A stretch of 8,246 nucleotides of DNA from Anaerolineae bacterium (lineage in GTDB: Bacteria; Chloroflexota; Anaerolineae; Aggregatilineales; Phototrophicaceae): positions 1 through 8,246 of the forward strand of contig JANQRM010000473.1 of assembly GCA_028284565.1 (NCBI GenBank), read 5' to 3'. Below, piece after piece: positions 1-6,993 of this stretch. Position 1 is the stretch's first letter. Each line of letters begins with the position of its first letter. Both the position numbers and the translations under genes were made by a program. Below the pieces are notes generated by a model. That model did no database searches and was not told the DNA's origin. It saw only the letters and a program-made list of their open reading frames with translations.

Positions 1-285
1 AAAATCTAATTCGGCGATGTTTCGACTTTGAACCTGAGCCAACAATTGCGTATAGGTAATCTCGGCACGGTTACCATCCCCACCAAACAACGGAGACGAC
101 AGCATAGAAAAGAGCATAAACGCCAAGAATAATCCCGGTAAGAGCCAACGCCGCCATTCCGGTTGGGGCGGACGTTCTGGTTGCTGGGGGGTGCCCTTGT
201 TTTCAGATTCCGTTTGATTGGGAGTTTTGTCATTATCCCATAACTGCATGGGTGCTTTATCCTTATCCATCATTTCAATTGACAT
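1..285 (-). CDS. ftsH: FtsH-like ATP-dependent zinc metalloprotease, N-terminal part only
   Basis: Reading leftward from an ATG at 285, 95 codons stay open to the window edge, so only the N-terminus is present. Residues 1-45 are hydrophilic and rich in Pro, Gln and Asp. Residues 46-64 (after WRRW) form one hydrophobic membrane segment. Residues 75-95 then read EITYTQLLAQVQSRNIAELD, which matches the start of the FtsH extracytoplasmic domain (pattern I-x-Y-[ST]-x-[FL]-x-x-x-V near the first membrane segment). FtsH proteins are membrane-anchored AAA+ zinc proteases that degrade misfolded membrane proteins and short-lived regulators. The AAA and HExxH domains would lie outside the window, so the call rests on the N-terminal architecture alone. 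The N-terminal cytoplasmic tail of about 45 residues is longer than in E. coli FtsH, where the membrane segment begins almost at the start. Other in-frame ATGs lie at 273 and 270, but none has a good ribosome binding site; 285 is preferred because a -10 box sits just ahead of it. Confidence 0.72.
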   Translation of the reverse strand, partial: MSIEMMDKDKAPMQLWDNDKTPNQTESENKGTPQQPERPPQPEWRRWLLPGLFLAFMLFSMLSSPLFGGDGNRAEITYTQLLAQVQSRNIAELDF

Positions 286-291
286 TGCACC

Positions 292-320
292 ATTATAGCG
301 TATCCCACTTAAGAAGTCTG
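292..320 (-). promoter_or_regulatory. Promoter of the ftsH-like gene, probably giving a leaderless mRNA
   Basis: On the minus strand a perfect TATAAT lies at 297-292, and CAGACT (320-315, GAC core) lies 17 bp upstream as a weak -35. Transcription would start about 7 nt after the -10 box, at or next to the A of the ATG at 285. That leaves no room for a Shine-Dalgarno site. The -10 box is seen directly; leaderless translation is inferred. Confidence 0.55.
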
Positions 321-350
321 ATAGTGTTTCCTAAGAAATTCAAAAGATTT

Positions 351-379
351 TTCCCAAATTCGCCTAATGCCTCTATAAT
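351..379 (+). promoter_or_regulatory. Promoter of the hypothetical gene at 409
   Basis: TTCCCA (351-356, four of six matches to TTGACA) is separated by 17 bp from a perfect TATAAT (374-379). The predicted start near 386 leaves a leader of about 23 nt that contains AGAAGGA at 392-398. It lies back to back with the ftsH promoter. Confidence 0.55.
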
Positions 380-408
380 GAAGGTATAAACAGAAGGAAA
401 TGGTGCGA

Positions 409-1437
409 ATGCCAGACGATTTAACCCCTCAAAGCCCAGAATTAGCCAGTAATGAGTCAGAATCCACTCAAAAACATCCGACCGAGCAAGTTCAACGGGT
501 GATTAATAAATTAGAGACTGACGGTACTGACGATAAAGTCGACGACCACACGGCTGAAACGCTGGTTTCTGGACGGCAACAATTTGAAAACGCTTTAGCC
601 GAAATGCGACGCAAAGCAAACGAAATGGCGCGCGAACAAGTCAAACGACAAACGGGTCAATTGGAAATTCCCGAAACCCCACCTGTAAGTGAATTGGTCG
701 AACAAGTAGAGGAATCTGTCGCCACCGCTGAGGAAGAAACGGTTATTGAAGTCGAAGCCATTGAACAGCCTGTTTCATCAAACGAAGCCGAAACTCAACC
801 TGAACGTGAAAAACTGAAGCCAACAACCCTCATGAATCGGGAGGCAGTGAGTGGCAAAATTGTTCCGGCGAATGATGATACGCTGGTGTCACCCCCGACC
901 AAAACACCATGGACATTGGAGCAATTCTTTAAGGGGGAAATCGACCTTGATGTGGAATTGGTCAAACGCTTCCCCAATATGCCGATGATGTCGCGGATTA
1001 AGTTCCGTGAGTTGGGCAACCAAACCGGACGTAAAGTGGCGACCCTCTCGACCCAAGATGAGTCTGCCTCGTTAATCTTGGATGCGGATATAATCAATAA
1101 AGAAATCCAGTTGTCATTTACATTTGGCTCGATGATTACCCTGCGCTTTCGGATGAGCGACCTCTCGGATGTAGACCGTAGGCATTGGCTCGAATTGATG
1201 CAACGCGAACAAGGGGGACTGGCGTTTTTGTGGGGTCCACAACGCTGGGCAAATGATTATCTAATATGCATTACCCGCAAGACCTTCTCCAATATCTATG
1301 CCTTCTCGCCCAATAACTTTGAAGCCGCCGCCCGTTTGACCCCGCAAATGACGGAAAAGCTTCTCGATTGGTTAGAAGCAATTTGGCAATCGGATTCATC
1401 TGAAGATTCTTCCCCTCCTCAAATGCTGACTTGGTAA
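409..1437 (+). CDS. Hypothetical protein: acidic disordered N-half, conserved-looking C-terminal domain
   Basis: I do not recognise this protein family. The start at 409 (MPDDLTPQ, 342 aa) is favoured because AGAAGGA at 392-398 sits 10 nt ahead of it, whereas it is only 1-2 nt from the in-frame ATG at 400 (345 aa). No signal peptide or membrane segment is visible, so it is probably cytoplasmic. Numbered from the 400 start, residues 1-165 are rich in Glu, Thr, Ser, Gln and Pro and look disordered, apart from a charged helix or coiled coil at about 58-86. Residues 169-332 look like a folded domain with alternating strands and helices. It contains GSMITLRFRMSDL, an aromatic patch FLWGPQRWANDY, and a C-terminal amphipathic helix around LTPQMTEKLLDWLEAIW. 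The tail is Ser/Asp-rich. It has its own promoter, and 74 bp separate it from the downstream kinase with no obvious terminator, so some cotranscription with the kinase is possible. Confidence 0.85.
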   Translation: MPDDLTPQSPELASNESESTQKHPTEQVQRVINKLETDGTDDKVDDHTAETLVSGRQQFENALAEMRRKANEMAREQVKRQTGQLEIPETPPVSELVEQVEESVATAEEETVIEVEAIEQPVSSNEAETQPEREKLKPTTLMNREAVSGKIVPANDDTLVSPPTKTPWTLEQFFKGEIDLDVELVKRFPNMPMMSRIKFRELGNQTGRKVATLSTQDESASLILDADIINKEIQLSFTFGSMITLRFRMSDLSDVDRRHWLELMQREQGGLAFLWGPQRWANDYLICITRKTFSNIYAFSPNNFEAAARLTPQMTEKLLDWLEAIWQSDSSEDSSPPQMLTW

Positions 1438-1511
1438 ACCAATTTAATAGGTTTTGTTATCATTTTGATTTATGATGGTGATGGTGAATATATGGGTAAC
1501 AGGCGGGGCAA

Positions 1512-3539
1512 ATGTCTGCAAGCGTTTCTAAACCATCTTCGCTCCATCTAACAAACGCACAAAAACAACTCCTTAAAATATCGGGTGTGGCAATCACGTA
1601 TTTTTTGATGATGGTGCTTGCCTTCAATATTTGGAAAAGCCCCGATGCGATGGTCTTATTCTGGCCCGGTGCGGGGATTGGATTAGCCGCTGTCATTTTG
1701 TTTGGGTATCCCATGCTGATTGGGGTCGCTGTGGGTGTTTTCTTGTCTATGCTGACGCGAACTAGCGAACCTATCATCTTAATTTTATTTCCCGTTGCCC
1801 ATGTCCTCCAAGCCGGATTTGGACATTATCTCTTAGCTCGAACTAGTAAGTTTCGATGGCGGTTGGATTCTGTTCGGGATGTCTTAAAGTTAGTGTATTG
1901 GGGAGCTTTCATCAGCACCTTGAGCAGTGCCTTCATCGTCGTCTTTGCCACCGCAAGCATCAATCCTGAAGTCGCCAACAATCTCATTCGAGAGTTTATT
2001 CAGTGGTGGCTCCGCTTTGGGATGGGGGTTGTCATCTTCTCCCCCTTAATTCTGACGTGGTACAGACATTCCTTACGTCAGCGTACCACCCAGCAACTCA
2101 TTGAATTTTCTGCATTGACGACCATTTTAGCCATTATCACCTTGATGATTTTTGGAACCATCTTTCGGAACTATCCCTTGGGACATGTGCTATTTCCCTT
2201 CTTGATGTGGATGGCTCTGCGTCTAAAGCCCGCCGATTTATCATTCGCGTCTTTAATTATTGCTGTTATTGCAGGTGCTGGCACGGCGCAGGGTGTGGGT
2301 CCCTTCGCGCGTTTTAATGACTCCTTCGAGCAAATTGTCTTGTTCTGGACATTTATCACGGCTGTTTCTGTTACTGCTCAATTGATGGTAGCTGTTTTGG
2401 AGGAACGTCGCCAGAGTGAAGATAAAATCCGTCAGAGTGAGTCGCGTTTTCGCTCAATTTTTGATGGAGCGTATATGGGCATCGCTGTTGCGAATAAAGA
2501 GGGACAGATACTGTCTGCCAATCCTGCTTTCCAGCAATTGATGGGCTATACAGAAGTAGAACTTCAACAAAAACGCTTTGCCGATTTTACACATCCCGAT
2601 GATATCGATACTAATTTGAACCTCTACAAAGAAATCAGAACCGGAAGCATTGACAAGTATCAAATTGAAAAACGCTATATCAATAAAAAAGGCGATACTA
2701 TTTGGGCAAGTCTCTATTCGACGTTGATTCCCGATCCAAATTCGGACGAAGAGGTTCATCTGGGGATGGTATCCGATATTACTGAACAGCGGTCAATAGA
2801 GGCGAATAAACTCGTTCTTGCTGTCCAGCAAGAACGCATCCAAATCATAGATAAGTTTATCCAAAACGCATCGCACGAATTCAAGACCCCCATTTCCAAT
2901 ATCAAAACACAACTTTATCTGCTACAAAAATCGCTCAACATCCCAGAGAGTAATCGGTATGTGAAGACCATCAAACATCAATCTGAAAAGTTGATTCAAT
3001 TGGTCGAATCGCTGGCGACCATGTCTCATTTGGATAGTGAGCCCTCATTTAGTCAGGGGTATGTGGACATTTCCGTCATCCTGCGAACCTTACTAGAGAC
3101 TCGCAGACGCGATTTCAATGAGAAGTTCATCACCTTCCAAAGTAGTTTACATGAACGGCTCTATGTCGAAGGCAATATCGATTACTTAGAAATTACCTTT
3201 AGCCGTCTGTTAGATAATGCCATCGCTTTTACGCAGGAAAGTGACCGTATTCACGTAAAAGCCTATTTGGATGCAGAAACAGATGAAGTCGTTGTCGAAA
3301 TCAAGGACACCGGACAAGGCATTCCTGAAGCTATCAAAGCGCATATCTTTGAACGCTTCTATCGGGGTGATGATGCTCATACTACGCGCGGATTTGGACT
3401 CGGTTTGCCAATTGCAAAGAAAATCGTCGAAGTCCATAAAGGAACGATTACGATTGAAAGTCAAGAAGGTATCGGCACAACCGTCTTTGTTCGGCTTCCG
3501 ATGATACCAGAAACCATGCGTGAGATGGTGTTGGGGTAA
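1512..3539 (+). CDS. MASE1-PAS sensor histidine kinase
   Basis: This 675-aa membrane sensor kinase should autophosphorylate on His and pass the phosphate to a response regulator. Residues about 20-296 are hydrophobic with roughly eight membrane segments and carry WPGAGIGLAA (51-60), typical of the MASE1 sensor module. A short linker helix (EERRQSEDKIRQSESRFRSI) leads into a PAS domain at about 310-425 with a PAC-like end (DITEQR, 422-427). The HisKA domain has the H-box NASHEFKTPISN with phospho-acceptor His455. HATPase_c shows the N-box LLDNAIAFT (Asn569), the G1 box DTGQGI (Asp599), an F-box (FERFYRG) and the G2 box GFGLGLP (627-633). All catalytic motifs are intact. The start is fixed by an in-frame TAA at 1497-1499; the G-rich AGGCGGGG (1501-1508) just ahead is a poor ribosome binding site. 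No receiver domain or regulator gene lies next to it, so it is an orphan in this window. The ligand sensed by MASE1 cannot be read from the sequence. Confidence 0.93.
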   Translation: MSASVSKPSSLHLTNAQKQLLKISGVAITYFLMMVLAFNIWKSPDAMVLFWPGAGIGLAAVILFGYPMLIGVAVGVFLSMLTRTSEPIILILFPVAHVLQAGFGHYLLARTSKFRWRLDSVRDVLKLVYWGAFISTLSSAFIVVFATASINPEVANNLIREFIQWWLRFGMGVVIFSPLILTWYRHSLRQRTTQQLIEFSALTTILAIITLMIFGTIFRNYPLGHVLFPFLMWMALRLKPADLSFASLIIAVIAGAGTAQGVGPFARFNDSFEQIVLFWTFITAVSVTAQLMVAVLEERRQSEDKIRQSESRFRSIFDGAYMGIAVANKEGQILSANPAFQQLMGYTEVELQQKRFADFTHPDDIDTNLNLYKEIRTGSIDKYQIEKRYINKKGDTIWASLYSTLIPDPNSDEEVHLGMVSDITEQRSIEANKLVLAVQQERIQIIDKFIQNASHEFKTPISNIKTQLYLLQKSLNIPESNRYVKTIKHQSEKLIQLVESLATMSHLDSEPSFSQGYVDISVILRTLLETRRRDFNEKFITFQSSLHERLYVEGNIDYLEITFSRLLDNAIAFTQESDRIHVKAYLDAETDEVVVEIKDTGQGIPEAIKAHIFERFYRGDDAHTTRGFGLGLPIAKKIVEVHKGTITIESQEGIGTTVFVRLPMIPETMREMVLG

Positions 3540-3543
3540 ATCA

Positions 3544-3569
3544 AAAGGCGAGCCATATGGCTCGCCTTT
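3544..3569. terminator. Bidirectional intrinsic terminator between converging genes
   Basis: A perfect 26-bp palindrome has the stem AAAGGCGAGCC/GGCTCGCCTTT around a central ATAT. It lies 5 bp after the kinase stop codon and 25 bp after the gcvPB stop on the other strand. The A-run on the left (3543-3546) and the T-run on the right (3567-3569) would provide short U-tracts in both directions. The U-tracts are short, so efficiency may be moderate. Confidence 0.8.
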
Positions 3570-3593
3570 ATCAAGCATATATTTATAGGATAC

Positions 3594-5072
3594 TCAGTCC
3601 CCCGCCGCAGGTAAGGCTGGTTTGCAACACAAGACCAAATCCTTCGCGGCTTTGACCTCATCCAAGCGTCGGAATTCGGTGGTGCTAGGGGCATTGTGGA
3701 GCAATTCTGGATTGTCTTTCGCCTCTTGTGCGATTTGCTTCATTGCCTCAATGAATCCATCGAGTTCCTCTTTGGTTTCTGTCTCAGTCGGTTCGATGAG
3801 CAAGGCTTCCGGCACAATCAAGGGGAAGTAATTCGTTGGGGGATGGTAGCCATAGTCCATGAGCCGTTTGGAAATATCGAGCGCGTGAATATCTGAGCCT
3901 TCGACAATCCCTTGCAAGACAAACTCATGCCCACAATAACGGGGATAGGGAACAGGATAGGTATCCATCAAGTTGGCGCGGAGGTAATTGGCATTCAACA
4001 CGGCATGACGAGTCACCTCACGGATGCCTGTATCGCCATAAACCCGGATATAGGCATAGGCACGGACATGCATCCCAAAGTTGCCTTGGAAGGCTTTGAT
4101 GCGCCCGATGCTTTTCTCTGGCATGACATAATCGTAAAGTGGATATTCGTTTTCATCATCGGCAGGCATTACTTCTGCCACGATGGGTCCGGGGAGATAT
4201 GGTTTTAGTTTATCGTTCACCCCTACGGCACCACTGCCGGGACCGCCCCCGCCATGTGGAGTCGAGAAGGTCTTGTGTAGGTTGTAGTGCATGACATCGA
4301 AGCCCAGTTCGCCGGGCTTGACGACACCCATCAGCGCGTTCATGTTCGCGCCGTCCATGTACATTAAGCCACCTGCTTGATGTACCGTTTCAATGACATC
4401 AAGGATATGCGACTCGAATAAGCCCAAGGTACTCGGCACAGTAATCATCATGCCGGCGATGGTATCACCCTTCTCGTCACAGACTTCTTTCAGCGCATTG
4501 AGGTCAACATTGCCCTTTTCATCAGCGGGTAATTCGATGACGTTCATCCCTGCCATGGTGACGGTTGCAGGGTTTGTCCCATGTGCGCTGTTCGGTACGA
4601 GAATCAGGTCGCGCTGGTCATCGCCGTTATCCAGATGATATTTGCGAATCATCAAGATGCCTGCGAATTCGCCTTGCGCCCCAGCCGCCGGAGTCAAGCT
4701 GACTGCCTCAAAGCCGCTGATTTCACCTAGCCAATTTTGCAGGTCATACATCAGCTTCAATGCGCCCTGTGAACTTTCGGAGTCTGTGAGAGGATGCAAC
4801 TGCGCGAAGCCAGCATAGCGCGCGACATCTTCATTGATTTTGGGATTGTATTTCATTGTACACGACCCCAGTGGATAGAAGCCGGAGTCAATCGAATAGT
4901 TCATCTTGCTGAGGTTGACGAAATGACGGACGACTTGGAGCTCACCCACTTCGGGCAAGCGCAGGTCATCGCGTAATAAATCCGTCGGCAGGTCACTTTC
5001 TGGCACATCACATTCAGGTAGATTAACGCCCTTGCGTCCGGGAGAACTGATGTCATAAATGAGTGGTTCCAT
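3594..5072 (-). CDS. gcvPB: Glycine dehydrogenase (decarboxylating), subunit 2
   Basis: This 492-aa subunit carries the PLP site of the glycine cleavage P-protein. With GcvPA it decarboxylates glycine and transfers the aminomethyl group to lipoyl-GcvH in the cytoplasm. Family hallmarks are YPLGSCTMKYNP (66-77), SAHGTNPA (162-169), and HYNLHKTFSTPHGGGGPGSG, in which Lys267 is the expected Schiff-base lysine followed by the Gly-rich loop. The length fits the two-subunit form (about 480-500 aa) rather than the fused protein of about 950 aa. The ATG overlaps the gcvPA stop by one base (TAATG), and GGAAGGGA lies 7 nt before the start inside the end of gcvPA, so translation is probably coupled and the subunits made in equal amounts. 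It is the last gene of the operon and is followed by the palindromic terminator. The C-terminus (about 460-492) is the least conserved-looking part. Confidence 0.97.
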   Translation of the reverse strand: MEPLIYDISSPGRKGVNLPECDVPESDLPTDLLRDDLRLPEVGELQVVRHFVNLSKMNYSIDSGFYPLGSCTMKYNPKINEDVARYAGFAQLHPLTDSESSQGALKLMYDLQNWLGEISGFEAVSLTPAAGAQGEFAGILMIRKYHLDNGDDQRDLILVPNSAHGTNPATVTMAGMNVIELPADEKGNVDLNALKEVCDEKGDTIAGMMITVPSTLGLFESHILDVIETVHQAGGLMYMDGANMNALMGVVKPGELGFDVMHYNLHKTFSTPHGGGGPGSGAVGVNDKLKPYLPGPIVAEVMPADDENEYPLYDYVMPEKSIGRIKAFQGNFGMHVRAYAYIRVYGDTGIREVTRHAVLNANYLRANLMDTYPVPYPRYCGHEFVLQGIVEGSDIHALDISKRLMDYGYHPPTNYFPLIVPEALLIEPTETETKEELDGFIEAMKQIAQEAKDNPELLHNAPSTTEFRRLDEVKAAKDLVLCCKPALPAAGD

Positions 5073-6406
5073 TAGCTTATCCCTTCCAACGCTTCAACAA
5101 GTGCATCAATTTCGGCTTTGCTGTTCGTTTCCGTCACACAGATGAGCATGTTATCTTTGAGATGCTCGTAGTCTTGCCCTAAGTCGTAGCCACCAATAAT
5201 ACCTTCATCGGATAGAGCGAGATTAATTTCAGAAACGGGTTTAGGACATTTCACCATGAATTCATGGAAGAAGGGCTTATCGAAGTTGACACTGTAACCA
5301 TCCAGTGTATCAATTTGCTTGGCGGCATAATGCGCTTTGTGATAACACAACTCGGCAACATGGCGCATCCCATACTTGCCCATCAATGCCAGATAGACCG
5401 ACGCAGCGAGTGCCATTAAGCCCTGATTGGTGCAGATATTACTGGTTGCACGTTCCCGACGAATGTCTTGTTCACGCGGGCGTAAGGTCATGACAAAGGC
5501 GCGTTTGCCCTCTGCATCGACTGTCTCACCGATAATGCGTCCGGCAATCTTGCGAACATGCTTTTGTCGAGTGGCAAAATAACCGAGATAGGGTCCGCCA
5601 TAACCGAGAGGCACACCCAAAGGTTGACCTTCCCCGACGACCATATCTGCACCGAGTTCACCGGGACTCTTGAACATGCCCAGTGCCATCGGATTGGATA
5701 CAAAGACGAGCATCGCCCCTGCGTCGTGGACTTTATCTGCCAGCAAGGTTAAGTCATCAATCTGCCCAAAGAAGTTGGGATATTGCACCGCGAGCATAGC
5801 GGTATTGTCATCGAGCATATCAATCAAATCGGGAATATCAGCTTGTCCATTGTCGCCGACAATCTTGATGTCCAAGCCCTGATGATAGGTGCGAACGACT
5901 TCTCGGTATTGGGGATGAATGGCATGACTGAGGATGACCTTCTTGCGTTTGTGGCGCGTGAGTTCCATTGCCATCGTGACTGCTTCCGCAAGGCTGGTTG
6001 CTCCATCGTAATGGCTCGCATTGGCGGCATCCATCCCTGTGAGCGCGCACATCATGCTTTGATATTCAAAAGTCGCCTGCAAAGTCCCCTGCGAAATCTC
6101 TGGCTGATAAGGTGTGTACGCCGTGTAGAATTCGCCTCGTAGCAACATATGATTCACGGCTGATGGGATATAATGCTGATAGGCTCCTGCTCCACGAAAC
6201 AGCGCGAACTCTTGGGCATGTTCATTCGTCTCGGCAAGCATCAACATTTCTTGCGCGACTTCCATCTCGCTCATTGGCGGGGGTAAGTCGAGTTTGGGGA
6301 AGCGATGGGACGGCGGGACCGCCTCGAACAAGTCTTCGATGGTGGTTGCCCCGATTTGTGCCAGCATCTGCTGACGTTCTACTTCGGTGTGAGGTATGTA
6401 ACTCAT
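5072..6406 (-). CDS. gcvPA: Glycine dehydrogenase (decarboxylating), subunit 1
   Basis: This is the other half of the split P-protein (444 aa), partner of GcvPB in glycine decarboxylation. The N-terminus MSYIPHTEVERQQMLAQIG matches the usual start of the family. Later hallmarks are GYGGPYLGYFATRQKHVRK (beginning at 268), GRIIGETVDAEGKRAFVMTL, REQDIRRERATSNICTNQ (SNICTNQ at 322-328) and LMALAASVYLALMGK. An in-frame ATG lies upstream at 6430 (MSINYRSP-), giving 452 aa. I chose 6406 because AGGAG (6415-6411) precedes it directly and because family members start at the YIPHT segment. The open frame upstream would put the ribosome binding site inside the coding sequence. The gene follows gcvH after 101 bp containing two hairpins, and its TAA overlaps the gcvPB ATG. 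No truncation or frameshift is seen. Confidence 0.96.
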   Translation of the reverse strand: MSYIPHTEVERQQMLAQIGATTIEDLFEAVPPSHRFPKLDLPPPMSEMEVAQEMLMLAETNEHAQEFALFRGAGAYQHYIPSAVNHMLLRGEFYTAYTPYQPEISQGTLQATFEYQSMMCALTGMDAANASHYDGATSLAEAVTMAMELTRHKRKKVILSHAIHPQYREVVRTYHQGLDIKIVGDNGQADIPDLIDMLDDNTAMLAVQYPNFFGQIDDLTLLADKVHDAGAMLVFVSNPMALGMFKSPGELGADMVVGEGQPLGVPLGYGGPYLGYFATRQKHVRKIAGRIIGETVDAEGKRAFVMTLRPREQDIRRERATSNICTNQGLMALAASVYLALMGKYGMRHVAELCYHKAHYAAKQIDTLDGYSVNFDKPFFHEFMVKCPKPVSEINLALSDEGIIGGYDLGQDYEHLKDNMLICVTETNSKAEIDALVEALEGIS

Positions 6407-6410
6407 AGGA

Positions 6411-6415
6411 CTCCT
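6411..6415 (-). promoter_or_regulatory. Ribosome binding site deciding the gcvPA start
   Basis: AGGAG on the minus strand lies 4 nt before the ATG at 6406. No comparable purine-rich site precedes the upstream in-frame ATG at 6430, so this site argues for the shorter protein. The spacing is a little short. Confidence 0.6.
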
Positions 6416-6428
6416 ATAATTAATGGAC

Positions 6429-6448
6429 ATGAAACATAGCTATTTCAT
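6429..6448 (-). repeat. Imperfect inverted repeat upstream of gcvPA
   Basis: ATGAAA at 6429-6434 and TTTCAT at 6443-6448 flank the palindromic core ATAGCTAT. The mRNA could form an AT-rich hairpin 5 nt from the stronger GGACAGCA hairpin. No T-run follows, so it is not an obvious terminator. Confidence 0.4.
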
Positions 6449-6453
6449 CTCTT

Positions 6454-6473
6454 GGACAGCAAGCATGCTGTCC
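6454..6473. repeat. Strong hairpin (GGACAGCA stem) between gcvH and gcvPA
   Basis: An 8-bp perfect stem, GGACAGCA/TGCTGTCC, closes a 4-nt loop (AGCA). The right arm is followed by CTACAAT. There is no U-tract on either strand, so it is not a classical intrinsic terminator. Its shape and position suggest a REP-like or other dispersed intergenic repeat, or an mRNA processing or stability element that separates gcvH output from gcvPAB output. Only one copy is in the window, so repeat status is inference. Confidence 0.6.
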
Positions 6474-6507
6474 CTACAATTGCCTTTGATAAATTGCTTT
6501 ATTATCC

Positions 6508-6900
6508 TTAGCGACTTTCACAGTATTCTGCATAGGCAGATGCATTCATCAGTCCATCCAAGGGGGATGTGTCCGACACTTTCAACTTAACCATCCAACC
6601 GTCACCAAAGGGGTCGGAGTTGATGATTTCGGGTGCATCTTCTAGCGCGCCGTTGCTTTCAGTGATTTCACCACCGACTACCGAATAGACTTCTGAGGCG
6701 GCTTTGACGGATTCGACTTCCCCAAATGACCCGCCGGCATCTATTGAGTCGCCAACCTCTTTCAGTTCGACATAGACAATATCATTCAGCTGATCCTGTG
6801 CATAATCGGTAATCCCAATCGTCACGATGTCTCCCTCGACCCGGAACCATTCATCACTTTCGGTATATTTCAAATCGTCGGGGGTTTTCCAATCACCCAT
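6508..6900 (-). CDS. gcvH: Glycine cleavage system H protein (lipoyl carrier)
   Basis: This 130-aa protein shuttles the aminomethyl group from the P-protein to the T-protein on a lipoyl arm. The N-terminal segment LKYTESDEWFRVEGDIVTIGITDYAQ is typical of the family. ESVKAASEVYSVVGGEI contains Lys66, the expected lipoylated residue, and DPFGDGWMVKLKV and MNASAYAEYC complete the usual C-terminus. The length is normal (about 125-130 aa). AAGGAG lies 9 nt before the ATG, directly after the riboswitch terminator, so ribosome access depends on read-through. It is the first gene of the operon gcvH-gcvPA-gcvPB. Residue hallmarks are intact; nothing is odd in the gene itself. Confidence 0.97.
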   Translation of the reverse strand: MGDWKTPDDLKYTESDEWFRVEGDIVTIGITDYAQDQLNDIVYVELKEVGDSIDAGGSFGEVESVKAASEVYSVVGGEITESNGALEDAPEIINSDPFGDGWMVKLKVSDTSPLDGLMNASAYAEYCESR

Positions 6901-6923
6901 GAGAAAAAACTCCTTTGCTTATT

Positions 6924-6963
6924 AAAAACAAAAAGGACGCGACAATGTGCCGATTGCGCGCCC
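6924..6963 (-). terminator. Riboswitch-controlled intrinsic terminator ahead of gcvH
   Basis: On the minus strand GGGCGCGCAAT (6963-6953) pairs with ATTGTCGCGTCC (6946-6935) with one G-U pair and one bulged base, across a 6-nt loop. It is followed by TTTTTGTTTTT (6934-6924), a strong U-tract. It sits between the glycine aptamer and the gcvH ribosome binding site, which is the expected place for an expression platform acting by transcription attenuation. Confidence 0.88.
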
Positions 6964-6993
6964 TGTCAGTTATCAAACTTTCAGAGATTTTTA

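Noticed and set aside
6..233. 75-codon minus-strand frame near the left edge
   Set aside because: It overlaps the FtsH-like reading frame in another phase. That frame has a membrane segment and FtsH-type sequence, while this one is Arg/Cys-rich with no family likeness.
1460..1490. GATGGTGATGGTGA direct repeats and a possible TTGATT / ATATAT promoter before the kinase
   Set aside because: The repeats are short and low in complexity, and the -10 and -35 matches are too poor to call a promoter.
3622..6408. Several plus-strand open frames of 60-119 codons opposite gcvPA and gcvPB
   Set aside because: They are antisense shadows of strongly conserved genes, with no ribosome binding sites or recognisable products.
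6405..6417. 13-bp palindrome ATAGGACTCCTAT covering the gcvPA ribosome binding site
   Set aside because: The arms meet with a single central base, so only a weak 4-bp hairpin could form; it is not enough to claim translational control.
6407..6430. Longer GcvPA start at 6430 (eight more residues, MSINYRSP)
   Set aside because: The AGGAG site lies inside this extension, directly before the ATG at 6406, and the family normally begins at the YIPHT segment.
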